Positions 49,631 through 58,854 are shown, numbered from the stretch's first letter. The stretch: 64,000 nt of DNA from Pseudomonas yamanorum (GCF_013386765.1 NZ_JACARE010000014.1:153758-217757), one strand, 5' to 3'. Translations and numbers: made by a program. The notes: generated from the sequence alone by a model not told the origin.

Positions 49631-50290
49631 TTAGCTCGCAGCGGAGTATGGCGTGCCGATTTCTTCGATGAACAGGTCCATGAATCCCTTCAGCCGCTCA
49701 TGCCGGATCAGCGCCAGGCGTTGCCCGGTCGGCGTCTGAAATCCGTCCGCCAGATGCAGAAGCTTGGTCTGGAAATGGTCGAGGCAAAAGCGCTTGTCGT
49801 CGTACTCGCGGTGCCGTGCCGTTGGGTCTGCCGGGTCATACAGCCCGCTGCCCATGCGCCCGGCGATGTAAAACGTGCGGGCCACGCCGATCATGCCGAG
49901 GGAATCCAAACGGTCGGCGTCCTGCACAATCTTCGCCTCAAGGGTCAGCGGCGTCAGGCCCGCCGAAAAGCTGTGAGTCTCGATGGCGTGGGTCACCGCA
50001 GCAATCGTCTCGGGCTGCCATCCCAGCCCCTGCAAAATTTCACCGGCCTTGTCCGCCGCCAGTTTCGATGCCTTGGACCGCGACGGCGAATTCTTCTCCA
50101 CCGCCACGCAGTCATGCAGCAGCACCGCCGCCAGCAGCACTTCAAGTTCGCCGCCTTCCTCGGTCTGGATCGAGCGCACGTTGTGCCACACCCGCTGCAA
50201 GTGGGACAGGTCGTGGGCGCCGTCTTCCGAAGGCTCGAGGGCGTGGGGCAATAAAGTCGCGGCGAGGTCGGTCAGTGGCGTGAAGGGCAT
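49631..50290 (-). CDS. HD-domain phosphohydrolase (YedJ-like)
   Basis: A 219-residue HD protein: H at HDLSHLQRVWHN, the HD doublet in LLHDCVAV, and the later AKIVQDADRLDSLG motif. HD proteins cleave nucleotides or phosphoesters; the substrate is unknown. ATG 50290 gives MPFTPL; a TTG four codons upstream is the alternative. Divergent from the GNAT gene. Confidence 0.85.
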   Translation of the reverse strand: MPFTPLTDLAATLLPHALEPSEDGAHDLSHLQRVWHNVRSIQTEEGGELEVLLAAVLLHDCVAVEKNSPSRSKASKLAADKAGEILQGLGWQPETIAAVTHAIETHSFSAGLTPLTLEAKIVQDADRLDSLGMIGVARTFYIAGRMGSGLYDPADPTARHREYDDKRFCLDHFQTKLLHLADGFQTPTGQRLALIRHERLKGFMDLFIEEIGTPYSAAS

Positions 50291-50401
50291 GGGGATTCTC
50301 AATGGTCGATAGCCTGCAGGTTAGCCGCGAAGCAAATTGCACTGCAATCGGTCATTAAACCGCCTTAGTATGTGTGCTCTTTTCCCTGACAAGGCCAGTC
50401 C

Positions 50402-50881
50402 ATGACCATCGAGATTCGCCCCGCCGTGCCCAGCGATGCTGCGCAGATCCTGACCTTCATCACCGAGCTGGCCGACTACGAGAAAGCCCGTCACGAAGTG
50501 ATTGCCAGCGTGGTGGACATCGAGCGCAGCCTGTTCAGCGAAGGCGCCACCGCCCATGGCCTGATCTGCCTGCGGGATGGTTTGCCGATCGGCTTTGCGG
50601 TGTTCTTTTTCAGCTACTCCACGTGGCTCGGCAGCAACTGCCTGTACCTTGAAGACCTGTACATCAACCCCGAACAACGCGGCGGCGGGGCGGGCAAGAA
50701 ATTGCTGCGCCACCTGGCGAAAATCGCCTGCGACAACGGCTGTGGGCGTTTCGAGTGGAGTGTGCTGGACTGGAACGAACCGGCCATCGCGTTCTACAAA
50801 TCCATCGGTGCCCAGCCCCAGGAAGAGTGGGTGCGCTACCGCATGGAAGGCGACGCCCTCAGGGATTTCGCGCAGGGCTAG
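50402..50881 (+). CDS. GNAT-family N-acetyltransferase (diamine acetyltransferase-like)
   Basis: A 159-residue GNAT protein with the acetyl-CoA motif YINPEQRGGGAGKKLL and the C-terminal NEPAIAFYKSIGA. LELEDLYI-type strand precedes it (CLYLEDLYINP), as in spermidine/thialysine acetyltransferases. The substrate is inferred only. A REPIN and a terminator follow. Confidence 0.87.
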   Translation: MTIEIRPAVPSDAAQILTFITELADYEKARHEVIASVVDIERSLFSEGATAHGLICLRDGLPIGFAVFFFSYSTWLGSNCLYLEDLYINPEQRGGGAGKKLLRHLAKIACDNGCGRFEWSVLDWNEPAIAFYKSIGAQPQEEWVRYRMEGDALRDFAQG

Positions 50882-50886
50882 CGCCC

Positions 50887-50983
50887 TGTAGGAGCAAGCT
50901 TGCTCGCGAAGAACCAAAGAGCGCCGCGGGGTTTCAGATTGTCCGCGCGTTAACGCCCTTCGCGAGCAAGCTCGCTCCTACAG
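50887..50983. repeat. REPIN, family B (TGTAGGAGC.AGCTTGCTCGCGAA type)
   Basis: TGTAGGAGCAAGCTTGCTCGCGAA at the left (given in parts) and TTCGCGAGCAAGCTCGCTCCTACA at the right make an inverted pair with a 50-base core (GCGCCGCG...CGCG). A second copy is at 62848-62947. Confidence 0.88.
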
Positions 50984-50989
50984 AAAACA

Positions 50990-51014
50990 AACCGGCCTTC
51001 GTGGCCGTTTTTTT
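50990..51014 (+). terminator. Terminator after the GNAT gene
   Basis: CGGCC and GGCCG around TTCGT, followed by seven T. It sits beyond the REPIN. Confidence 0.8.
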
Positions 51015-51125
51015 ATGATTTTGTTCACTATATGGGATGATAATTTATATATTGAGATATTCGGGTTTCTGGGTTTATAGTCTTCTGCATCAGCACTCAC
51101 TACCAAAAACAAAACAGGTGAAGCG
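51015..51125 (+). promoter_or_regulatory. AT-rich promoter region of the arabinose-type operon
   Basis: About 110 bases with strikingly low G+C (stretches such as GATAATTTATATATTGAGAT) immediately before the SDR gene. Expected to contain the promoter and regulator site; no exact -35/-10 pair or operator can be named. Confidence 0.45.
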
Positions 51126-51947
51126 ATGCAGGCACAACCGTTGTCGTTACCCCCGGTGCCCGAGCCGACTTACGGCGAGCGACTGAAGAACAAGGTCGTG
51201 GTCATCACCGGCGCTGCACAAGGCATTGGCGAGGCCATCGTGGCTTGCTTCCAGGCGCAGCAGGCGCGGCTGGTGATCGGTGATATCCAGGCTGAAAAGG
51301 TCGAGCAAGTCGCCGCCCATTGGCGCGAACGCGGCGCCGAGATCTACGCGCAACCCGTCGACATCACCTCCAAGGATCAATGGCGTGCCCTGGTGGACGT
51401 GGCCATCGAACGTTTTGGCCGTGTCGATGTGCTGGTCAACTGCGCCGGCGTCAACGTGTTCCGCGACCCGCTGGAAATGACCGACGAAGACTGGCGCCGC
51501 TGCTTCGCCATCGACCTCGACGGCGCCTGGTACGGCTGCCGCACCGTGTTGCCGCACATGATCGAGCAGGGCATCGGCAACATCATCAACATCGCCTCCA
51601 CCCATTCCAGCCACATCATTCCCGGCTGCTTCCCGTACCCGGTGGCCAAGCACGGCCTGCTCGGCCTGACCCGCGCACTCGGCATCGAATACGCGCCCAA
51701 GGGCATCCGCGTGAATGCCATCGCGCCGGGCTATATCGAAACCCAACTCAACGTCGATTACTGGAACGGCTTTGCCGACCCCCACGCCGAGCGTCAGCGC
51801 GCCTTCGATTTGCACCCGCCCAAACGCATCGGCCAGCCGATTGAAGTGGCAATGACGGCCCTGTTTCTGGCGACCGACGAGGCGCCCTTTATCAATGCCA
51901 CCTGCCTGATGATCGATGGCGGGCGGTCGGTGATGTACCACGATTAA
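51126..51947 (+). CDS. SDR-family sugar dehydrogenase, probably L-arabinose 1-dehydrogenase
   Basis: A 273-residue SDR: cofactor loop TGAAQGIG, NCAGVNV, catalytic Ser in STHSSHI, and YPVAK (Tyr and Lys). Beside an AraFGH-type importer it probably oxidises L-arabinose (or a similar aldose) to the lactone, the first step of a non-phosphorylative path. Downstream enzymes (lactonase, dehydratases) are not in the window. AGGTGAAGCG precedes ATG 51126. Confidence 0.8.
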   Translation: MQAQPLSLPPVPEPTYGERLKNKVVVITGAAQGIGEAIVACFQAQQARLVIGDIQAEKVEQVAAHWRERGAEIYAQPVDITSKDQWRALVDVAIERFGRVDVLVNCAGVNVFRDPLEMTDEDWRRCFAIDLDGAWYGCRTVLPHMIEQGIGNIINIASTHSSHIIPGCFPYPVAKHGLLGLTRALGIEYAPKGIRVNAIAPGYIETQLNVDYWNGFADPHAERQRAFDLHPPKRIGQPIEVAMTALFLATDEAPFINATCLMIDGGRSVMYHD

Positions 51948-51978
51948 AACTTTTCCAAATAACAAGAAGAGGTGGTTC

Positions 51979-52959
51979 ATGTTCAAGAAGACACTAGGCA
52001 CCCTGGCACTCACGATGGCACTCAGCGGCCTGGCTTCTGCCGAAGAAGTGAAGATCGGCTTCCTGGTCAAGCAAGCCGAAGAACCCTGGTTCCAGACCGA
52101 ATGGGCCTTCGCTGAAAAAGCCGGCAAGGACCATGGTTTCACCGTGATCAAGATCGCCGTGCCCGACGGTGAGAAAACCCTTTCCGCCATCGACACCCTG
52201 GCCGCCAACGGCGCCAAGGGCTTTGTGATCTGCCCGCCGGACGTGTCCCTCGGCCCGGCAATCATGGCCAAGGCCAAGCTCAATAACCTGAAAGTGCTGG
52301 CGGTGGACGACCGCTTCGTCGACGCCAAGGGCAAGCCCATGGAAGACGTGCCTTACGTCGGCCTGGACGCCTACAAGATCGGCCAGAAACAAGGCGAAGC
52401 CATGGCCACCGAAGCCAAGCATCGCAACTGGGACTGGAAGGACACCTACGCCGTCATCAATACCTTTGACGAACTGGAAACCGGCAAGAAACGCACCGAC
52501 GGTTCGGTAGAGGGCCTCAAGGCCGCCGGCCTGCCGGTCGACCATATCCTGTTCACCGCACAGAAAACCCTCGACGTGCCGGGCGCCATGGACTCCACCA
52601 ACTCGGCCCTGGTGAAACTGCCCAGCGGCGCGAAAAACCTGCTGATCGGCGGCATGAACGACAGCACCGTACTGGGCGGCGTGCGCGCCACCGAAAGCGC
52701 CGGCTTCAAGGCGCCGAATGTGATCGGCGTGGGCATCAACGGCACTGACGCTATCGAAGAGCTGAAAAAATCCGACACCGGTTTCTACGGCTCGATGCTG
52801 CTCAGCCCCGACGCCTCCGGCTATAAAACCGCCACGGCGATGTACGAGTGGGTCACCAAGGGTACGGAGCCGGCCAAGTTCACCGCACTGGATAACGTCA
52901 CCCTGATCACCCGCGCCAACTTCAAGGAAGAGTTGAGCAAGATTGGTCTGTGGAAATGA
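51979..52959 (+). CDS. araF: L-arabinose-type ABC transporter, periplasmic binding protein
   Basis: A 326-residue protein with a signal peptide (cleavage near LASA) and the Peripla_BP_4 fold: EVKIGFLVKQAEEPWFQTEW, GFVICPPDVSLGPAI, AGLPVDHILFTAQKTLDVPGAMDS. Highly like AraF. Thirty-one bases after the SDR gene; overlaps araG by four (ATGA). Confidence 0.9.
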   Translation: MFKKTLGTLALTMALSGLASAEEVKIGFLVKQAEEPWFQTEWAFAEKAGKDHGFTVIKIAVPDGEKTLSAIDTLAANGAKGFVICPPDVSLGPAIMAKAKLNNLKVLAVDDRFVDAKGKPMEDVPYVGLDAYKIGQKQGEAMATEAKHRNWDWKDTYAVINTFDELETGKKRTDGSVEGLKAAGLPVDHILFTAQKTLDVPGAMDSTNSALVKLPSGAKNLLIGGMNDSTVLGGVRATESAGFKAPNVIGVGINGTDAIEELKKSDTGFYGSMLLSPDASGYKTATAMYEWVTKGTEPAKFTALDNVTLITRANFKEELSKIGLWK

Positions 52960-54455
52960 ACAGCGAAGCCCTGCGGTTTAACGGCATCGGCAAGGAGTTT
53001 CCCGGGGTGAAAGCCCTGGCGCAGATCAGCTTTGAAGCGCGGCCCCATTCGGTGCATGCGCTGATGGGCGAGAACGGCGCGGGCAAGTCGACCTTGCTGA
53101 AAATCCTCGGCGGTTTTTATCCGCCCAACAGCGGCAGTTTGCAGTTGGGCGAGCGCAGCGTGAGTTTCAAATCGGCGGCCGACAGCATCGCCAGCGGCAT
53201 CGCGGTGATTCACCAGGAGCTGCAACTGGTGCCGGAAATGACCGTCGCCGAGAACCTGCTGCTGGGGCATATGCCATCGCGCTTTGGCGTGGTCAATCGC
53301 GGCGCGATGGTGCGCAAGGCACGGGAACTGCTCAAGGGCCTGGCGGATGAAATCGATCCGAACATGCGCCTGGGCAGCCTGTCCCTCGGCCAGCGGCAAC
53401 TGGTGGAAATCGCCAAGGCCATGTCGCGCAATGCCCATGTGATTGCCTTCGACGAACCCACCAGCAGCCTCTCGGCCCGTGAGATCGAGCGGCTGATGGT
53501 GATCATCGCAAGGCTGCGGGATGAAGGCCGGGTGATTCTCTACGTGTCGCACCGCATGGAAGAAGTGTTCCGGATTTGCGATGCGGTGACGGTGTTCAAG
53601 GACGGGCGCTTTGTGCGCACGTTCGAAGACATGGCGCAGTTGAACGTCGACCAGTTGGTCAACTGCATGGTCGGGCGCGACATCCAGGACATCTACAACT
53701 ACCGGCCTCGCGAGCACTTCGGCGAAGCGCTGCGGGTGGAAGGTTTGCTCGGGCCGGGGTTGCAGGAACCGGTGAGCCTGCAGGTGAACAAGGGCGAGAT
53801 CCTTGGGCTGTTCGGCCTGGTCGGGGCAGGGCGCACGGAGCTGTTGCGCCTGCTGGCCGGGCTGTCCCGCAGTACCCAAGGCGCGCTGGTGTTGCATGGT
53901 GAAGCGCAGACGTTCAAGTCGCCGCGGGATGCGATTGCAGCGGGTGTGCTGCTGTGCCCTGAAGACCGCAAGAAGGAAGGCATCGTGCCCCGCGCCAGTG
54001 TCGCGGAGAACATCAACATCAGTGCGCGCCGTGACCATGCCCGCTTCGGGTGGCTGATCCAGGGCGGCTGGGAGCGTGCCAACGCCCAGCGGCAGATCAG
54101 CGCGCTGAACGTGCGCACGCCGTCTGCCGACCAACCGATTCTGTTCCTGTCGGGCGGCAACCAGCAGAAGGCGATTCTGGGTCGTTGGTTGTCGATGCCG
54201 ATGAAAGTCTTGCTGCTGGACGAACCGACGCGCGGCATCGATATCGGTGCCAAGTCGGAGATCTACCAGATCATCCACAACCTGGCGGCCAGTGGCATTG
54301 CGGTGATCGTAGTGTCCAGCGACCTGATGGAAGTGATGGGCATTTCCGACCGCATCCTGGTGATGAGCGAAGGCGCCCTGACAGGCGAATTGACCCGCGA
54401 CCAAGCGGACGAAGCACGGCTGCTGCAACTGGCTCTTCCGCGTACGCGGGACTGA
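52956..54455 (+). CDS. araG: L-arabinose-type ABC transporter, ATP-binding protein
   Basis: A 499-residue tandem ABC ATPase. First cassette has Walker A GENGAGKST at 38-46 and the signature LSLGQRQLVEIAKAMS; the second has [14 protein letters not shown] and LSGGNQQKAILGRWL with LDEPTRGIDIG. ATG 52956 overlaps the araF stop. The duplicated cassette identifies the monosaccharide (CUT2) class. Confidence 0.92.
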   Translation: MNSEALRFNGIGKEFPGVKALAQISFEARPHSVHALMGENGAGKSTLLKILGGFYPPNSGSLQLGERSVSFKSAADSIASGIAVIHQELQLVPEMTVAENLLLGHMPSRFGVVNRGAMVRKARELLKGLADEIDPNMRLGSLSLGQRQLVEIAKAMSRNAHVIAFDEPTSSLSAREIERLMVIIARLRDEGRVILYVSHRMEEVFRICDAVTVFKDGRFVRTFEDMAQLNVDQLVNCMVGRDIQDIYNYRPREHFGEALRVEGLLGPGLQEPVSLQVNKGEILGLFGLVGAGRTELLRLLAGLSRSTQGALVLHGEAQTFKSPRDAIAAGVLLCPEDRKKEGIVPRASVAENINISARRDHARFGWLIQGGWERANAQRQISALNVRTPSADQPILFLSGGNQQKAILGRWLSMPMKVLLLDEPTRGIDIGAKSEIYQIIHNLAASGIAVIVVSSDLMEVMGISDRILVMSEGALTGELTRDQADEARLLQLALPRTRD

Positions 54456-54473
54456 AGAATACGAGAGGTAGGT

Positions 54474-55439
54474 ATGTCACAGGCAAAAACCGCGAAAGGC
54501 TTCTGGCCGGGCTTCAACCAGCGCAAGTTTCTCGATGATTGGGTCATGCTGCTGGCGGCCTTGAGCATCTTTGTGCTCAGCGCCATTTTCATCGACAATT
54601 TCCTTTCGCCGCTGAACATGCGCGGCCTCGGGCTGGCGATTTCCACCGTCGGCATTGCGGCCTGCACCATGCTGTTTTGCCTGGCATCGGGGCACTTCGA
54701 CTTGTCGGTGGGCTCGGTGATCGCCTGTTCGGGCGTGGTGGCGGGGATCGTGATCCGCGACACCGACAGCGTGTTCTTCGGCGTGTCGGCGGCGTTGGCC
54801 ATGGGCCTGGTGGTGGGGTTGATCAACGGCATCGTGATCGCCAAGCTGCGGATCAACGCTTTGATTGCGACGCTGGCGACCATGCAGATCGTGCGCGGTC
54901 TGGCGTACATCTTTTCCAACGGCAAGGCGGTGGGCGTGATGGACGAAGGCTTCTTCGTCTTCGGCAACGGCCAGCTGTTTGGCGTGCCGGTGCCGATCAT
55001 CATCACTGTGTTGTGCTTTGTGTTTTTTGGCTGGCTGCTGAACTACACCACCTACGGGCGCAACACCATGGCCATTGGCGGCAACCAGGAAGCCGCGCTG
55101 TTGGCCGGGGTGAATGTTGACCGCACCAAGATCATCATCTTCGCCGTGCACGGGGTGATTGGAGCGTTGGCCGGGGTGATCCTGGCGTCGCGCATGACCT
55201 CGGGGCAGCCGATGATTGGCCAGGGGTTCGAGCTGACGGTGATTTCGGCGTGCGTACTGGGCGGAGTGTCGTTGAGCGGCGGGATCGGGATGATCCGGCA
55301 TGTGATTGCCGGGGTGCTGATTCTGGCGATCATCGAGAACGCGATGAACCTGAAGAACATCGACACCTTCTACCAATACGTGATTCGTGGGTCGATCCTG
55401 TTGCTGGCGGTCATTATCGACCGCATGAAACAGCGCTGA
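54474..55439 (+). CDS. araH: L-arabinose-type ABC transporter, permease
   Basis: A 321-residue BPD_transp_2 permease with about eight to ten spans, including CLASGHFDLSVGSV, GLINGIVIAKLRINALIATLA and GGNQEAALLAGVNVDRTK. Eighteen bases after araG, with GAGAGGTAGGT upstream. Completes the AraFGH set. Confidence 0.92.
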   Translation: MSQAKTAKGFWPGFNQRKFLDDWVMLLAALSIFVLSAIFIDNFLSPLNMRGLGLAISTVGIAACTMLFCLASGHFDLSVGSVIACSGVVAGIVIRDTDSVFFGVSAALAMGLVVGLINGIVIAKLRINALIATLATMQIVRGLAYIFSNGKAVGVMDEGFFVFGNGQLFGVPVPIIITVLCFVFFGWLLNYTTYGRNTMAIGGNQEAALLAGVNVDRTKIIIFAVHGVIGALAGVILASRMTSGQPMIGQGFELTVISACVLGGVSLSGGIGMIRHVIAGVLILAIIENAMNLKNIDTFYQYVIRGSILLLAVIIDRMKQR

Positions 55440-55456
55440 CTTCGGGAGTGATAAAG

Positions 55457-55613
55457 CTTGCTGTGGCGAGGGAGCTTGCTGTGGCGAGGGAGCTTGCTCC
55501 CGCTGGGCTGCGTAGCAGCCCCAATACCAAACACCTCACCCATCCAGGCAAAACGCGGTCGCCTGTTTCAGGGCCGCTTCGCGCCCCAGCGGGAGCAAGC
55601 TCCCTCGCCACAA
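55457..55613. repeat. REPIN, family C, with one duplicated 18-bp unit
   Basis: TGTGGCGAGGGAGCTTGC occurs twice in tandem (55462 and 55480), the second running on to TCCCGCTGG; the inverted copy CCAGCGGGAGCAAGCTCCCTCGCCACA ends the element. Same family as 7281-7466. It separates araH from the IclR gene. Confidence 0.87.
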
Positions 55614-55667
55614 CAGTCGCGACCGACCATAATGCTCGCCGTTTTCGTACTTCCCAATAGGCCCGAT

Positions 55668-56471
55668 ATGCAGGAAAACGCCCAAACTCCCGTCAAAGAA
55701 GCCGCGCCCACCGGCACCCAGACCCTGCTGCGTGGCCTGGGTGTGGTGCAGGCCGTGGCGGCTGGCGCGCGGGATCTCAAGGAGATTGCCAAGCGCATCG
55801 GCACCACCCGCAGCACCACCCACCGCCTGGCCAGTTGCCTGGTGGAAGAACGCTACCTGCGCGTGGTGCCGCAAGTTGGCTACCTGCTGGGCCCCAAACT
55901 GATCGAGCTGGGTTTCCAGGCCCGTGAAGAGTTGCCTTTGGTAAGCCTCGCGGTGCCGTATCTGGACGAGTTGTCGGCGTTGACCGGCGACACCATCCAC
56001 CTGGCCATTCGCGAATACGACGACGTGCTGTACCTGCACAAGAACCCAGGCCGCAACGGCCCGGAGATGCGCTCGCGGGTAGGCCATCGCATGCCGCTGG
56101 CGCGCACCGGGATCGGCAAGGCGTTGCTGTTGGATGACAGCGTGGAAGAGTGGCAGCGCCTGTATCAGGTCAGCCTGCCCACGGGCGGCAAGAACCTGCA
56201 GTGGCCGCAGCACCCCGAGCAATCCTGGGCACAGTTTGAACAACGCATGCAGGAATACGTGGCGGGCGGTTATGCGTTCGACCTGGAAGACAACGAACCG
56301 TCGATCCGTTGTGTCGCGGCACCGGTGCGCGATGCCAGCCGGCGAATCGTCGCCGGCATCAGCATCGCCAGTACCGTGCCCTACATGCCACTGGAAAAAA
56401 TGGCCGAGCTGATCCCTGTGATCAAACAGGTCGCAGCGCGGCTGTCAGCGGAGTTGGGCGCGAAGGCCTGA
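55668..56471 (+). CDS. IclR-family transcriptional regulator
   Basis: A 267-residue regulator: N-terminal winged helix (LLRGLGVVQAVAAGARDLKEIAKRIGTTRSTTHRLASCLVEE, given by position about 18-60) and IclR ligand domain (MPLARTGIGKALL, YAFDLEDNEPSIRCVAAPV). ATG 55668 chosen; an ATG at 55632 would add 12 residues. Position suggests control of the SDR-araFGH operon, a family common for sugar-acid pathways. Confidence 0.88.
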   Translation: MQENAQTPVKEAAPTGTQTLLRGLGVVQAVAAGARDLKEIAKRIGTTRSTTHRLASCLVEERYLRVVPQVGYLLGPKLIELGFQAREELPLVSLAVPYLDELSALTGDTIHLAIREYDDVLYLHKNPGRNGPEMRSRVGHRMPLARTGIGKALLLDDSVEEWQRLYQVSLPTGGKNLQWPQHPEQSWAQFEQRMQEYVAGGYAFDLEDNEPSIRCVAAPVRDASRRIVAGISIASTVPYMPLEKMAELIPVIKQVAARLSAELGAKA

Positions 56472-56480
56472 TCTTCCCCC

Positions 56481-56577
56481 CCCCGTAGCAGCTGTCGAGC
56501 CTTGGCGAGGCTGCGTCTGCGGTGTATCAGGTACACCGCGAACGCAGCCTCGCCAAGGCTCGACAGCTGCTACGGGG
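56481..56577. repeat. REPIN, family D: 97-base near-perfect hairpin
   Basis: Arms 56481-56516 and 56542-56577 are exact inverted copies (36 bp, starting CCCCGTAGCAGCTGTCGAGC), and the 25-base centre itself contains GCGGTGTA/TACACCGC. Only a 2-base bubble and 5-base loop are unpaired. A diverged copy is at 58742. It lies in the convergent gap between the IclR and alcohol dehydrogenase genes. Confidence 0.9.
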
Positions 56578-56602
56578 CGGGGGCGGCGGCGGGGGCGGTT
56601 TG

Positions 56603-57655
56603 TCAGGCCTTCAAGGTCGCCATGTCGATCACGAAGCGGTACTTCACATCACCGGCAATCATGCGGGTGTAGGCTTCGTTGATCTGGCGGATGTCGAGCA
56701 TTTCGATGTCGCAGGTGATGCCGTGCTCGGCGCAGAAATCCAGGACTTCCTGGGTTTCGGCAATGCCACCGATCAACGAACCGGCCAGTACCTTGCGGCC
56801 CAGCACCAGCTTGGCGGCGTTGACGGGCGGGTCTACCGGCTCGATCAAACCCACCAGGATATGCACGCCGTCAAAGCGCAGCACGTCGAGGTACGGGTTC
56901 AAGTCGTGCTGCACCGGAATGGTGTCCAGCAGGAAATCGAAGTGCCCGGCAGCGGCTTTCATCTGGGCCTCGTCGGTGGACACGATCACGTGATCGGCGC
57001 CCTGGCGACGGCCTTCTTCAGCCTTGCTCGCGGAGCGGGTGAACAGCGTCACTTCCGCGCCCATGGCCTTGGCGAACTTGATGCCCATGTGGCCCAGGCC
57101 GCCCATGCCCAGCACCCCAACTTTGTCGCCGGCCTTCACGCCGTAGTGCTTGAGCGGCGAGTAGGTGGTGATGCCGGCGCAAAGGATCGGCGCGGCGCTG
57201 GCCAGGTCGAGCTTGGCCGGGATCTTCACCACGAAGTGCTCGCTGACCACGATGCTGTCGGAGTAGCCGCCCATGGTGTTGCTGCCATCGACCCGGTCCG
57301 GGGTGGCGTAGGTCATGGTCGGGCCTTCGAGGCAGTATTGTTCGAGGTCCGCGTGGCAGGCGTCGCAGTGACGGCAGGAGTCGACCATGCAGCCAACGCC
57401 CACCAGGTCGCCGATTTTATGCGCGGTGACATTGGCGCCGACGGCGGTGACTTTGCCGACGATCTCGTGGCCCGGCATCAGCGGGTACACGGCGATGCCC
57501 CATTCGTTGCGGGCCTGGTGGATATCGGAGTGGCAGACGCCGCAGTAGAGGATTTCGATCGCCACGTCATCGGCGCGCGGGCTGCGGCGTTCGAAGGACA
57601 TGGGGGCGAGGGGAGTGGTGGCCGATTGAGCGGCGTAACCGATAGCGGTGTACAT
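56603..57655 (-). CDS. Zinc-dependent alcohol dehydrogenase (AdhC/YahK-like)
   Basis: A 350-residue MDR enzyme: catalytic zinc Cys in YCGVCHSDIH, GHEIVGKV; structural zinc cysteines in CRHCDACHADLEQYC; cofactor loop GLGHMG. The cinnamyl-alcohol-dehydrogenase subgroup prefers NADPH and reduces aldehydes. GAGG precedes ATG 57655. Divergent from the AraC gene, which probably regulates it. Confidence 0.9.
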   Translation of the reverse strand: MYTAIGYAAQSATTPLAPMSFERRSPRADDVAIEILYCGVCHSDIHQARNEWGIAVYPLMPGHEIVGKVTAVGANVTAHKIGDLVGVGCMVDSCRHCDACHADLEQYCLEGPTMTYATPDRVDGSNTMGGYSDSIVVSEHFVVKIPAKLDLASAAPILCAGITTYSPLKHYGVKAGDKVGVLGMGGLGHMGIKFAKAMGAEVTLFTRSASKAEEGRRQGADHVIVSTDEAQMKAAAGHFDFLLDTIPVQHDLNPYLDVLRFDGVHILVGLIEPVDPPVNAAKLVLGRKVLAGSLIGGIAETQEVLDFCAEHGITCDIEMLDIRQINEAYTRMIAGDVKYRFVIDMATLKA

Positions 57656-57836
57656 GCAGAAACCTCGCAGGAGCAGTGACAGGTGAGGTGGCGCATTCTC
57701 CGCGCCGTGCCTGGGGGCGGCCATGGCGATTGCTCCGAGTCTCATGCCTATTCGTCCGGGAGTGCCCCCGGATTGGATCACTGTGGCGCCAGACCTGCGA
57801 TGATGGTCACATCCCCTTTTCCGCGAAGTTTTTGCC

Positions 57837-58727
57837 ATGCTGTTGACCCGCCATGTCGACGCCAATGCCGCGTTGGTTGCCCTGATCGAACCGTTGACGC
57901 CCCGCGATGGTTTCTCGCCCACGAACCTGCCCGGCGTGCAGGTATTGCGCGCCAGTTGCGACGTGGCGCGCGGCCCGCAGATTTATGAGCCGAGCCTGAT
58001 GATCGTGGCCCAGGGCAGCAAGGTCGCCTACCTGGGCCCGCGTACCCTGGAATATGGCGCCGGGCATTACCTGATCCAGGCGATGCCGGTGCCGTTCGAA
58101 TGCGAGACCTTTGCCATGCCCAATGCGCCGCTCTTGGGCGTGACGGTGGGGATTGACCGGGTGGTGCTCGGCGAATTGGTGATGGCGATGGGCATCCAGA
58201 GTGGGCCACCGCCGGCGGCGCAGACGTTGGAGTCGATGAGTTCGGTGGTGCTGGATGACGCGATGCGTGGCTGTGTCGAACGGCTGTTGCAGTGCCTGCA
58301 CGATCCGCTGGAGAGTCGGATCATGGGCCCGGCGCGGGTGCGGGAATTGTTGTTCACCGCGTTGCGCGGGCCACAGGCGGATGTGCTGCGGGCGCTGGTG
58401 GAGCAGCAGGGGCAGTTTTCCCGGGTGGCGACGTCGTTGAACCACCTGCATGCGCATTACGCCGAGCCGCTGAATATCGAGACGCTGGCGGGTTATGCGC
58501 ACATGAGTGCTTCGACTTTTCATGAGCACTTCAAGCGCTGCACGCTGTTGTCGCCGGTGCAGTACCTCAAGCGGTTGCGGTTGCTCAAGGCCCAGCAGTT
58601 GCTGCTGGTGGAAGGCATGGGCGTGGCGCAGGCGGCACACAGCGTGGGGTATCAGAGCACGTCGCAGTTCAGCCGGGAATACAAGCGCTACTTCGAGCGC
58701 AGCCCCGGGGATGAGCGGGCGGCGTAA
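57837..58727 (+). CDS. AraC-family regulator (AraC_N type)
   Basis: A 296-residue regulator with the AraC_N ligand domain (IVAQGSKVAYLGPRTLEYGAGHYLI) and C-terminal HTH (YAEPLNIETLAGYAHMSASTFHEHFK ... SVGYQSTSQFSREYKRYF, by position about 220-290). This class usually activates a divergent dehydrogenase in response to aldehydes. The 181-base divergent gap holds both promoters. Confidence 0.88.
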   Translation: MLLTRHVDANAALVALIEPLTPRDGFSPTNLPGVQVLRASCDVARGPQIYEPSLMIVAQGSKVAYLGPRTLEYGAGHYLIQAMPVPFECETFAMPNAPLLGVTVGIDRVVLGELVMAMGIQSGPPPAAQTLESMSSVVLDDAMRGCVERLLQCLHDPLESRIMGPARVRELLFTALRGPQADVLRALVEQQGQFSRVATSLNHLHAHYAEPLNIETLAGYAHMSASTFHEHFKRCTLLSPVQYLKRLRLLKAQQLLLVEGMGVAQAAHSVGYQSTSQFSREYKRYFERSPGDERAA

Positions 58728-58741
58728 CTCTTGTTGATTCC

Positions 58742-58843
58742 CGTAGCAGCTGTCGAGCCTTAGCGAGGCTGCGTCAGCCGCGACTCGGTTCCAGATCAGT
58801 GGCGCGCCCGACGCAGCCTCGCCGGGGCTCGACAGCTGCTACG
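58742..58843. repeat. REPIN, family D (diverged copy)
   Basis: CGTAGCAGCTGTCGAGCCTTAGC... and ...GGGGCTCGACAGCTGCTACG form the arms, with a few mismatches (AGCG against CCGG) and an unrelated core. It lies between the AraC gene and the etfQO terminator. Confidence 0.85.
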
Positions 58844-58854
58844 AACAATGGGCT

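Noticed and set aside
56522..57679. A 385-codon plus-strand frame beginning inside the family D hairpin
   Set aside because: Antisense to the alcohol dehydrogenase; starts in a repeat and has a glycine run from it.
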